A stretch of 57,204 nt of DNA, taken from positions 1 through 57,204 of the forward strand of contig NZ_BCPR01000027.1 in assembly GCF_016586165.1 (NCBI RefSeq), read 5' to 3'. Shown one piece after another: positions 1 to 8,246 of this stretch (the stretch's first letter is position 1; each line of letters opens with the position of its first letter). The DNA is from Dyella sp. EPa41 (lineage in GTDB: Bacteria > Pseudomonadota > Gammaproteobacteria > Xanthomonadales > Rhodanobacteraceae). The translations under genes were made by a program, and so were the position numbers. The notes below the pieces were generated by a model. It saw nothing but the letters and a program-made list of their open reading frames with translations, searched no databases and was not told where the DNA came from.

Positions 1-547
1 TCAGGTAATCGGTGGTAAGCGCATCCTCCGAGCTGTCGTAGCACGCGGCGAAATGCATGTGCGAGGAAGGCGGCAACATCCGCCAGCGCTCGACCAACGC
101 TTCGTGGATCGCGTTGAACTGATCGGCCTCGGGCGCGACATCCTGCAGCCAGTACCACTGGGCGACCGAAGCCTCGAACAGCGCTGTCGGCGTGTCGGCG
201 TTGTACTCGAGCAGGCGTGGCGGCGCGCCGCCGTCGTAGACGAGATCCATCCGGCCATAGAGCGCCGGCTCGCGGTCCCGCCAGCTGCGCTCGACCAGCG
301 CGGCAGCGCGGGCATCCAGGCCGAGGCCGTCGTAACGGCCTGCGCGCACCACGCGATCCACGGCTTCCATGCACAGGGCATGCAGTTCGTTGGTGGCCGC
401 CTCGATCTCATCGATCTCCCGGGCATCGAAGACATAGCAGGCGTCCTCGCGCCAATAAGGCTGGCCATCGATCGTGTGGAAATCGAAACCCTGCGCTTCG
501 AGCCGCGCCTGCCAGTCGGCGCGCGGCGTGCATGCCTGGCGACGCAT
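1..547 (-). CDS. ygiC: YgiC-type glutathionylspermidine synthase family protein (3' part cut by window edge)
   Basis: I translated this frame directly. It starts at ATG 547-545, two bases after the stop of the YgiB-like gene, and stays open to base 1, giving 182 residues of a protein usually near 385. The visible part contains RMDLVYDGGAPPRLLEYNAD followed by TPTALFEASVAQWYW, the hallmark of the glutathionylspermidine synthase / YgiC family (ATP-grasp-like C-N ligases). E. coli YgiC resembles GspS but lacks its amidase domain, and its substrate is not settled. The gene is last in a DUF350-YgiB-YgiC run, a common arrangement in proteobacteria. The C-terminal ATP-binding residues lie outside the window, so completeness cannot be judged. 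Family is confident; the reaction is not. Confidence 0.9.
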   Translation of the reverse strand, partial: MRRQACTPRADWQARLEAQGFDFHTIDGQPYWREDACYVFDAREIDEIEAATNELHALCMEAVDRVVRAGRYDGLGLDARAAALVERSWRDREPALYGRMDLVYDGGAPPRLLEYNADTPTALFEASVAQWYWLQDVAPEADQFNAIHEALVERWRMLPPSSHMHFAACYDSSEDALTTDYL

Positions 548-549
548 GC

Positions 550-969
550 TCAGCTCGCCCGCGCGAACACGCGGCCGCTGGAGCCGAAACCACCACGCGT
601 GCCGAATTCGACCGCATGGGGACCGGACCGCCCCGGCCCCGGATCGGACGCGCCACCAGCATGGTCGCTGCGATACCACGGCCCGTAGTAACGCAGTCCG
701 ACACCATGGCCACCGCTGGAACCCACCGGGTTGTCCAGCTCGCATTGGCCGGTGGAATAGTCGTGCACGCACTCTTCCAGGCTGTCGTAGCGATTGCGCT
801 GCACGTCATGGCCGCGGCCGAGCGCGGTCAATCCGACCAGGGCGGCGCCGCCCAGCATGAGCAAAGGCACGGCGTGGGATTTCTTCTGCGGCTGGTCGCG
901 CAACGGCCGGAACTGGGCATCCGGCCGCCCGGGCCTGCGCGGGCCATCAGGCTTCTTGAGTTCGCCCAT
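550..969 (-). CDS. YgiB-like (DUF1190) protein
   Basis: 139 residues. A basic, proline-rich N-terminus is followed by one hydrophobic segment (about residues 34-48, VPLLMLGGAALVGLTAL). Then come a Cys-containing stretch with YDSLEECVHDYSTGQCELDN and a Gly/Ser-rich C-terminus ending in a TRGGFGSSGR motif, the typical end of DUF1190/YgiB proteins. Function of the family is unknown; the single hydrophobic segment suggests a membrane-anchored or lipoprotein-like envelope protein. It sits 6 bp after the DUF350 gene and 2 bp before ygiC, so the three are probably co-transcribed. The two cysteines are 12 residues apart and could form a disulfide. Confidence 0.75.
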   Translation of the reverse strand: MGELKKPDGPRRPGRPDAQFRPLRDQPQKKSHAVPLLMLGGAALVGLTALGRGHDVQRNRYDSLEECVHDYSTGQCELDNPVGSSGGHGVGLRYYGPWYRSDHAGGASDPGPGRSGPHAVEFGTRGGFGSSGRVFARAS

Positions 970-975
970 GGCGCG

Positions 976-1377
976 TCACCAGGTCATGGCCGCTGCGTTC
1001 ACCAGGCCCACGGCCAGCGCCAGCACCGCGGCGAATCCAGCGACCGCGCGATTGTCGGCTTCGATCTGGACGGCAAGATCGCGAATGAGCAGGCGCACGA
1101 CCAGATGGGTCAGCCATTGCACGATCAGCGCCACCAGCCCCCACAGCGCCAGGTCGAGCAGGCTCACGCTGTGGGCCATCGCGCTGGCCAACGGCGCCAC
1201 GAACCCGAGCAATGCGCCGCCCAGGCTGATCGCGGCAGCCTGGTTGCCATGGCGTATCAACGCCAGCTCGCGCTGCGGCGTGAGCCAGATATGCACCGTG
1301 CAGAAGATCGCGAGAAAAAGGACACCCAACCCGAAATACGCTGCAAACGCCGGCAGCGTGGAAAGATCCGGCAACAC
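976..1377 (-). CDS. DUF350 (YjfL-type) integral membrane protein
   Basis: 133 residues starting at GTG 1377, with an AAGGGG ribosome site six bases upstream. Four hydrophobic segments are visible (about 10-30, 47-68, 75-95 and 112-132), the usual DUF350 topology of four helices. DUF350 proteins commonly lie beside ygiB/ygiC homologues, as here. They have no established biochemical role; association with the glutathionylspermidine-synthase-like partner suggests an envelope or polyamine-linked function, but that is inference. First gene of the three-gene unit. Confidence 0.8.
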   Translation of the reverse strand: MLPDLSTLPAFAAYFGLGVLFLAIFCTVHIWLTPQRELALIRHGNQAAAISLGGALLGFVAPLASAMAHSVSLLDLALWGLVALIVQWLTHLVVRLLIRDLAVQIEADNRAVAGFAAVLALAVGLVNAAAMTW

Positions 1378-1438
1378 GTGTTTCCCCTTGGATGCGCCCG
1401 TCCTGGGCGCCGGCGCAGTGTAGCCAGTGGCCAGGCGC

Positions 1439-2257
1439 TCAGTCGACGGTGGCCTGTCCCAGCCCGATCGCCTTCAGGTCGTCATAGTGCTCCAGGAACA
1501 GCCCCACGATGCCGGGGTCGAGCTGCCCGCCCGCTGCGTTGCGCAGATAGTCGAGCACGTCTTCCTCGGGCCACGCGGGCTTGTACACGCGCGGGAAGCT
1601 CAAGGCATCCCACACGTCGACCACGCTGAAGATGCGCGCCGCCAGGGGAATCTCTTCACCGCTCAAGCCGCGCGGATATCCCGTGCCGTCCCAGCGTTCG
1701 TGATGCGCGAAGGGAATGTCGATGGCGGGGCGCAGGAAGGCCGTGCGCATGAGCAGGTCGCGGCCCAGCACGGGATGCGTGCGCATCACCGTGATTTCCT
1801 CGGGCGTGAGCGGGCCAGGCTTCACCAGGATCGCATCGGGCAGCGCGAGTTTGCCGATGTCGTGCAGCAAGGCGCCAAAGCGCACGTTGCGCAACGCGTC
1901 ACCCTCCAGGCCGGCCAGGCGCGCCAGGGCGACGGTCATGCGCATGACGCGCTCGGAGTGGTCGCGCGTCTCCTTGTGGCGCACGTCCATCGCCGACACC
2001 AGGGCGCGCAGCGATTGCTCGTTGCCGTTGAGCAGCATGTGGTTGAGGCGATCCAGCCGCCGCATGTCGCGCCCGATCAACCAGTACAGCAGGACGCCGG
2101 TGCACAGCACGAACAGCGTACCCTTCAGACTGTGCAAAAGGCCGAGCGTGCGCTCGTCGTGGGCGAGCGAAAGCACGAGGCGGTCGGACAGGAAGATCCA
2201 TGCCAGCGCCAGCACCACGTAAATGGACACGATGCGAATTTGTGGCCTGACGGTCAC
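1439..2257 (-). CDS. Membrane-anchored HD-GYP domain protein (putative c-di-GMP phosphodiesterase)
   Basis: About 272 residues from GTG 2257, chosen because a GAGGGAGG ribosome site lies just upstream; a longer ATG frame to 2314 has no such site. Two transmembrane segments (about residues 6-27 and 41-63) flank a short loop, then a linker leads to a full HD-GYP domain. Visible motifs are LLHDIGKLALPD (HD) and HHERWDGTGYPRGL (GYP), plus the downstream D-x-W-D-A-L helix. Such domains hydrolyse cyclic di-GMP in the cytoplasm. No recognisable sensory domain is present beyond the membrane hairpin. It lies about 60 bp before the DUF350 gene, with no obvious functional link. Confidence 0.88.
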   Translation of the reverse strand: MTVRPQIRIVSIYVVLALAWIFLSDRLVLSLAHDERTLGLLHSLKGTLFVLCTGVLLYWLIGRDMRRLDRLNHMLLNGNEQSLRALVSAMDVRHKETRDHSERVMRMTVALARLAGLEGDALRNVRFGALLHDIGKLALPDAILVKPGPLTPEEITVMRTHPVLGRDLLMRTAFLRPAIDIPFAHHERWDGTGYPRGLSGEEIPLAARIFSVVDVWDALSFPRVYKPAWPEEDVLDYLRNAAGGQLDPGIVGLFLEHYDDLKAIGLGQATVD

Positions 2258-2362
2258 CGGCCCTCCCTCATCCCGTTCCGGCGTCCGCCCGGAATCGCCA
2301 CACCGGCGGAGCATACACGCAGACGAAGCGATGAACGGGGGACCGCCGCGCGTGCCGATGGA
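2258..2362. other. Short gap between DUF1905 and HD-GYP genes
   Basis: About 105 bases. Apart from the ribosome binding site of the HD-GYP gene I see no clear promoter or hairpin. Confidence 0.4.
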
Positions 2363-2656
2363 TCAGGCGTCATCCGGCTCGAGCAGGACATCCACGGACT
2401 GTCCGGCGGCAAGCTCGGCGGTCGTGGCGAGTGAATCCTCCAGCAACAGCCAGAAGGAACCGGCACGTTCCACCACCGAGGCGCTGAAGGTCTTTCCATT
2501 CAGGCTGCCACGCACGCGATGACCATGGCCGCATCGCCAGAGCGGGCGCGCCGGCGTGGACCACTGGCTGATCGGATCGAACGGCAGCGGCAGCATCCAC
2601 TGCCTCTGCCCACTCTGGACAACGGCACGAAACGCGACGGCGCGATGCCTGTTCAT
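2363..2656 (-). CDS. DUF1905 domain protein
   Basis: 97 residues from ATG 2656, preceded by a very strong GGGGGGAGGGGA ribosome site. The frame stays open to 2890, but that part overlaps the methyltransferase and lacks a ribosome site, so the short start is preferred. It begins MNRHRAVAFRAVVQ and holds the compact beta-barrel pattern of DUF1905, including RGSLNGKTFSASVVERAGSF and the final SVDVLLEPDD. Function of the family is unknown. It follows the methyltransferase by 17 bp and is probably the last gene of the ispG unit. Confidence 0.72.
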   Translation of the reverse strand: MNRHRAVAFRAVVQSGQRQWMLPLPFDPISQWSTPARPLWRCGHGHRVRGSLNGKTFSASVVERAGSFWLLLEDSLATTAELAAGQSVDVLLEPDDA

Positions 2657-2673
2657 TCCCCTCCCCCCCGAGC

Positions 2674-3342
2674 TTACCCCGCCATGAAGATAACGGAGGC
2701 GGGCTTGCCTGTGTGAGGGTGGCGCGGCTCCTGGAGGTCGACGAGCCTCAATCCCGCCTGGCGGAAGCTCGCCATCCAGCCTTCCAGGGTGCGGAAATAC
2801 CAGGGAGCCGGCTGGCCGAAACCGTCGCCGCAACCGGCCCAGGAACCCTCCCGCCAACCATCGCGATAGGGCTCCACGCCCGCGGCGCACGGATGAATGG
2901 TCTGGACCAGCAGCGCGCCTTGCGGTTCAAGCAGGCCGGGAACGGCGGCGAGCAAGGCATCGACCGAGGCGTGGCCGAGCAGCGAGAAATTGCACACCAC
3001 CACGTCGGCGCGTTGGTGCAGCGCACCTGCGGCGACGTCCTCATAGGACATGACCCTGAACGCGCCGCCGCCCTGCGCCTGCGCGGCTTCGACCAGGGAC
3101 GGCACGGCGTCCACGCCCAGCACGTCGATGCCGTTCGCGGCGAGCTTTCGCGCCAGCCAGCCTTCGCCGCACCCGAGGTCGATGACCTTGCGAGGCTGGC
3201 GCGACAGCACGGCGTCGACGATGGCGCGATCGGTGACCAGCTTGCGGCTTTCGATCGCGCCGCCACGCACCGCGTGCTCCCACGCCTGTGCATTGGCCAG
3301 CCAGGCGTCGAGGATGCGTGCTTCGCTCGCGCCACCGTTCAT
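2674..3342 (-). CDS. Class I SAM-dependent methyltransferase
   Basis: 222 residues. The SAM-binding motif I is VIDLGCGEGWLARKL (about residues 53-67), followed by the acidic end of strand 2 in VLGVDAVPSLVEAA, motif VVVCNFSLLGH, and LLVQTIHPC. The fold is a typical Rossmann methyltransferase of the Methyltransf_11/25 type; the substrate cannot be told from sequence. It starts 9 bp after the ispG stop with GAGG upstream of ATG 3342, indicating co-transcription with ispG. No targeting signal, so cytoplasmic. Confidence 0.85.
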   Translation of the reverse strand: MNGGASEARILDAWLANAQAWEHAVRGGAIESRKLVTDRAIVDAVLSRQPRKVIDLGCGEGWLARKLAANGIDVLGVDAVPSLVEAAQAQGGGAFRVMSYEDVAAGALHQRADVVVCNFSLLGHASVDALLAAVPGLLEPQGALLVQTIHPCAAGVEPYRDGWREGSWAGCGDGFGQPAPWYFRTLEGWMASFRQAGLRLVDLQEPRHPHTGKPASVIFMAG

Positions 3343-3351
3343 GCGTTTGCC

Positions 3352-4608
<1,257 letters not shown>

Positions 4609-4807
4609 GGATGGATTGGGCTGCATGTCTTGGGCCGCGGGCGGGTGCGGCAACCGCAAAAGGATAACCGAATGCCCAGGGCTGCCCTAGCAAGCCGCAA
4701 ACCCGGTTCAGCGATGCGGCATAAACGCGCATCACAGCCCATCCCGCCCCGCTTGCGAGGATCATGGCACCCCGGACACCGAGCAAGGATCCAGGAGGCC
4801 AACGCAC

Positions 4808-5548
4808 ATGCTTCAGACATACCCCCGCCAGGACGGCGCCAACCGCATGACACCCTCGCCTTCGTGCGCAGGCTGCGGGCACGCCTCCGTCTGCCAGGCC
4901 AGCGGCTTCGACCGGGCCGAGCTTTCCGGCTTGCGCCACATCGCCGAACGCATCGGACCGCTGCGCACCGGCGAGTACCTCTACCGCCCGATGTCGCCGT
5001 TCCGCGCCCTGTACGCCGTGCAGTCGGGCATGGCCAAGACGGTGGCGGTGGACGTGTCCGGTCGCGAACAGGTGCTGGCCTTCCACCTGCCGGGCGAGAT
5101 GATCGGGCTGGACGCGATCGATCGCGAAATGCACGACAACGCCGTGGTCGCTCTCGGCAAGACCCAATTCTGCCGTTTCCCGTATTCGGCCGTGCGCCAG
5201 GTCGCCATGGAGCAGCCCGAGGTGCCGTGGCATCTCATGAATGCCGCGAGCCATCGCATTTCGCGCCTGCAGCTGAGCGGCGGCAACTACCTCGCCGAAG
5301 AGCGCTTCGCGGCGTTCGTGGTCGACCTGCGCGACCGTCGCGCCATGCTGGGCCTGTCGGCCGATTACCTGCCGCTGCCGATGTCGCGCGCGGATATCGG
5401 CAACCACCTGCGCCTGACCACCGAAACGGTAAGCCGCCTGCTGGGCCGCTTCCGCCAGCGCGATCTCATCACGCTGGATCGCCACGGCCTGCATGTGGTC
5501 AACCTGCCCGCCCTGCGCGAACTCGGCCAGTCACTGCTGATGAGCTGA
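4808..5548 (+). CDS. fnr: FNR/Anr-type oxygen-sensing transcription regulator (Crp/Fnr family)
   Basis: 246 residues, ATG preceded by AGGAGG. The N-terminal cluster C20-x2-C23-x5-C29 and the lone C122 match the numbering of the four [4Fe-4S] ligands of E. coli FNR. A cyclic-nucleotide-type jelly roll (about 45-150) leads through the dimer helix to a winged helix, MSRADIGNHLRLTTETVSRL, whose E-x-x-S-R contacts define FNR-class DNA recognition of TTGAT-N4-ATCAA. It should activate or repress anaerobic genes when oxygen is low. It is divergent from ispG and convergent with the GFA gene; I find no good FNR box in its own upstream 148 bp. Confidence 0.93.
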   Translation: MLQTYPRQDGANRMTPSPSCAGCGHASVCQASGFDRAELSGLRHIAERIGPLRTGEYLYRPMSPFRALYAVQSGMAKTVAVDVSGREQVLAFHLPGEMIGLDAIDREMHDNAVVALGKTQFCRFPYSAVRQVAMEQPEVPWHLMNAASHRISRLQLSGGNYLAEERFAAFVVDLRDRRAMLGLSADYLPLPMSRADIGNHLRLTTETVSRLLGRFRQRDLITLDRHGLHVVNLPALRELGQSLLMS

Positions 5549-5554
5549 CGCCGT

Positions 5555-5587
5555 CACCGGGAAGCGCACGCCGCGCGCTTCCCGGTG
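5555..5587. terminator. Bidirectional hairpin between fnr and GFA genes
   Basis: Arms CACCGGGAAGCGC (5555-5567) and GCGCTTCCCGGTG (5575-5587) pair perfectly over 13 bp with a 7-base loop, in the 44-bp gap between two convergent genes. The U-run is poor on both sides (CGCTTTC on the plus side). Confidence 0.75.
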
Positions 5588-5592
5588 CGCTT

Positions 5593-5949
5593 TCACATCA
5601 GGTGCAGGCCATCGAACGACTGGCGCTCCACCGACGCCAGGTCGATGCCTTCCAGGCAACGCGCGTTGACCGCCACCATCTCGTCCCCCGTCTTGGGGTG
5701 CCTGCCGTAGGCGAACGGCTGGCAGCCGCATTGCATGCAGAAGCGATGGTCGATCATGTGCCGGTTGAACCGGTAGCTGGACAGGGCGTCTTCCCCTGCC
5801 CGCAGATGAAACTGCCCGCGCGGCACGAACCACAGCAGAAAGCCCTTGCGGCTGCAGTGGGTGCAATTGCACTCGATGACATGGGAGGGCTCGCCTTCGA
5901 CCTCGAAGGTGACGCGCCCACAGTGACAGCTGCCCTTCTGCATCGTCAT
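5593..5949 (-). CDS. GFA (glutathione-dependent formaldehyde-activating enzyme / CENP-V) fold protein
   Basis: 118 residues from ATG 5949, which overlaps the TGA of the upstream CoA-transferase gene (ATGA). The Mss4-like zinc fold of the GFA family is visible: GSCHCGRVTFEVEG, CNCTHCSRKGF and HRFCMQCGCQPFAYG supply the conserved cysteines. Family members bind zinc; true formaldehyde-glutathione chemistry has been shown for few, so the substrate is open. Translational coupling to the CoA-transferase suggests a shared metabolic context. Confidence 0.88.
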   Translation of the reverse strand: MTMQKGSCHCGRVTFEVEGEPSHVIECNCTHCSRKGFLLWFVPRGQFHLRAGEDALSSYRFNRHMIDHRFCMQCGCQPFAYGRHPKTGDEMVAVNARCLEGIDLASVERQSFDGLHLM

Positions 5950-7943
5950 CCGCCCCCTGTCGCATCCGTCCCTGGGGCAGCCTCGGCCGGTTCGATGGCA
6001 ATCCCCGTCCTGCGCAACGCGCCCCTCAGCACGAGCCGCCACGCGCGATCACCCATCGTGGCGGGCCTGTCCAGGCCCATGCGCGCCACGGCTTCGGCCT
6101 CGCCCGTCACCGGCGCCCCCGGCTTCATTGCCGCGCCCACGATATCGAGCCGTCCGCGCCAGCTGCCCTGGCGCAACTTCAGCCAGGAGAGCGCCGCCAA
6201 CAACTGCTGTTCGACCTCGGTGAAATCGCTGCCGAAGGGAAAGGGTACCAGCGTCCCCTTGGCTTGCCAGGGCGACAGCGCCTCGCGCAGGAACTCCGGC
6301 CGATTGTTGCGCCACCGCTCCGGCACCTGGAAATCGGCGGAAAGCTTGCCATGCGCCTTGGCTTCCGCGCACAGCGCGTCGATGAAGCGCGCATCCGAAA
6401 TGGCCAGCATGGCTTCGATGCATTCGCTGTCGGTCTTGCCGCGAAGATCCGCCACGCCGTACTCGGTGACGAACAGGTCGCGAAGATGGCGCGCAATGGT
6501 GGTGTGGCCGTAGTTCCAGCGGATATTCGTCTCCACCCCACCGCGGCCTTGCCGCGTGGAGCGCAGCAGCAGCACCGAACGGCCATCCGGCAACTCGTGG
6601 GCCATCGCCACGAAGTTGTACTGGCCGCCCACGCCGCTGACCACCTCGCCATTCTCCAGTCCGTCTGACACGGCCGAACCGAGCAAGGTCGCCATCATGC
6701 AGGTGTTGAAGAAGCGGGCGCCGCGCCGCTGCAGCGAAGCCAGCGCCTGGTGGTCGCCGTACAGCTGGTTGACGTTGGAGACGCGGCACATGTCCAGCGC
6801 GTCGGCGTCTTCGGCCTCAAGCGACGCCACCCAGTCGTACAAGGCCCTGGAGCCGAGGAAGAAAGCGCCACGCAGGTAATGGCCACCGGGCGTCTCGGGC
6901 GAAAGCCTGCCGCTGGCCGCCGCGCGTTCCAGCGCCATGTTGTCCCATGCGCGCCGCTTGAGGATGCCGGCTTGCTGCAGGTGCATGAAGCCATCCATCA
7001 CCATTTCGCTCGCGCCGTAGAGCCCCGTGCGAAACGGCGCGAGGCCGCCCATGCGGGCCGCCAGCGCATGCGTGCCGCCGCGCGGATCCAGCGCCACCAG
7101 CGCGCGGCGCCATTGCGTGTTGTCCTGTTGCCGCCAACGCAGCGCGTGCACCAGCGCGTCCGAAAGCGCACCGATGCCGATCTGCAGGCAACCGCCGTCG
7201 CGCACCAGCGCGCTCGCGTGCATGCCCAGCGCGTACTCCACGACGTCAAGCGGCTGCCTTGGCACGGCAAACAACGGCGGCGACGTGGCAGTGCGAAGCT
7301 CGATGTCGAAATAGTCGCGCGCCACTTCGGCATGCCCGCTCACGTAGGGCATGCCGGGATGCACGACGGCCACGCACAACGGGCGCGGCTTGCCCGACTG
7401 CACGACCTGCTCGATGAAATCCAGCGTAAGGTCCGGATTGCTCGACAGGCTGTAGCGCACGCCATCGGGTGTCTCGCGCCGCGCCACCAGTTGCACCAGC
7501 AGGTTGATGTCCTGCACCGCCAGATCGCGCGCGACATGCGTGTAGTTCTGGCTGATGTAGTTGCGCTGCGCGCTGCCCGAATGCAGCAAGGCGCCGGACT
7601 GCATGTAGAACTCGTGCACCGCCACGTTCGAAGGCAAGGCGTTGCGCGCCTGGTCGACCGCGTATTCCGGATCGACGGCGTCCGCGCCGAAATGACGCTC
7701 CACGAACGGGCCGAGAAAACGCGCCTCAAGGCCGGGCGCAGGCCGGGGACGCGTCAGGGAGAGCGCGGTATAGAGCGACAGCGAACGCGAGGTGTCCGCC
7801 TTAGTCAGCCGGTAAAGCGCATTGAGCAGGCCATGGGGCTTGCCCAGGCCCAACGGCGCCGCGACGCGCAAGTCGGCTCCCAGCCGCTCGGCAATGTGAT
7901 GGGCACAGCTGTCGATGTCGGCAAAACATTGCTCAGGCGCCAT
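5946..7943 (-). CDS. Acetyl-CoA hydrolase/transferase family protein
   Basis: 665 residues, longer than the usual 430-510 of acetyl-CoA hydrolases and 4-hydroxybutyrate CoA-transferases. The C-terminal catalytic half is clear: LQIGIGALSDALV, ARFFNTCMMATLLGSAVSD, VVSGVGGQYNFVAMAHELPD, and GRGGVETNIRWNYGHTTIAR with TEYGVADLRGKTD. The last is the conserved (V/T)EYGVA(D/x)LRG signature. An extra C-terminal tail of about 120 residues follows. The reaction is CoA transfer or thioester hydrolysis in the cytoplasm; acyl specificity is unknown. No ribosome site is seen before ATG 7943. Overlaps the GFA gene by 4 bp. Confidence 0.87.
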   Translation of the reverse strand: MAPEQCFADIDSCAHHIAERLGADLRVAAPLGLGKPHGLLNALYRLTKADTSRSLSLYTALSLTRPRPAPGLEARFLGPFVERHFGADAVDPEYAVDQARNALPSNVAVHEFYMQSGALLHSGSAQRNYISQNYTHVARDLAVQDINLLVQLVARRETPDGVRYSLSSNPDLTLDFIEQVVQSGKPRPLCVAVVHPGMPYVSGHAEVARDYFDIELRTATSPPLFAVPRQPLDVVEYALGMHASALVRDGGCLQIGIGALSDALVHALRWRQQDNTQWRRALVALDPRGGTHALAARMGGLAPFRTGLYGASEMVMDGFMHLQQAGILKRRAWDNMALERAAASGRLSPETPGGHYLRGAFFLGSRALYDWVASLEAEDADALDMCRVSNVNQLYGDHQALASLQRRGARFFNTCMMATLLGSAVSDGLENGEVVSGVGGQYNFVAMAHELPDGRSVLLLRSTRQGRGGVETNIRWNYGHTTIARHLRDLFVTEYGVADLRGKTDSECIEAMLAISDARFIDALCAEAKAHGKLSADFQVPERWRNNRPEFLREALSPWQAKGTLVPFPFGSDFTEVEQQLLAALSWLKLRQGSWRGRLDIVGAAMKPGAPVTGEAEAVARMGLDRPATMGDRAWRLVLRGALRRTGIAIEPAEAAPGTDATGGG

Positions 7944-8063
7944 GGAATGAGCATGACAGAAGGTTCATGGGGACAACACCGGCCCGTCACGGGCGCGTAT
8001 TGGTGACATGCATCGGGTGAACGCGGGTTGAAGAAAGCCCGGTGGCATGCCCTACTCTTGGAG

Positions 8064-8239
8064 CCTGCTCCCTATCTCTGCAGAGCCCGCGTCGGGAGCT
8101 GTTTGCGCGCAGGCCAAGGAAGAACGAGGGCATGTATGTCGATACATAACCCGTGCGATGACGCCGGCATGCGGGCAAGCAGACCCGGCCCGGAGGGGCG
8201 CGTATGGTCAACGCGGGCTGAGCAGAGACAGGGAGCAGG
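8064..8239 (+). repeat. Long inverted-repeat leader upstream of the cardiolipin synthase-like gene
   Basis: Arms of 29 nt (8064-8092 and 8211-8239) are complementary at 26 of 29 positions; they enclose 118 nt. A second perfect 6-bp hairpin lies inside, ATGTAT (8132-8137) with ATACAT (8142-8147), flanked by GGG and CCC. The right arm contains GGGAGCAGG, the only ribosome-site-like sequence before ATG 8247, so closing the long helix would mask it. It could be a cis-regulatory RNA or a small non-autonomous element; no target-site duplication is apparent. The gap 7944-8246 otherwise holds nothing recognisable. Confidence 0.6.
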
Positions 8240-8246
8240 TTTTTTC

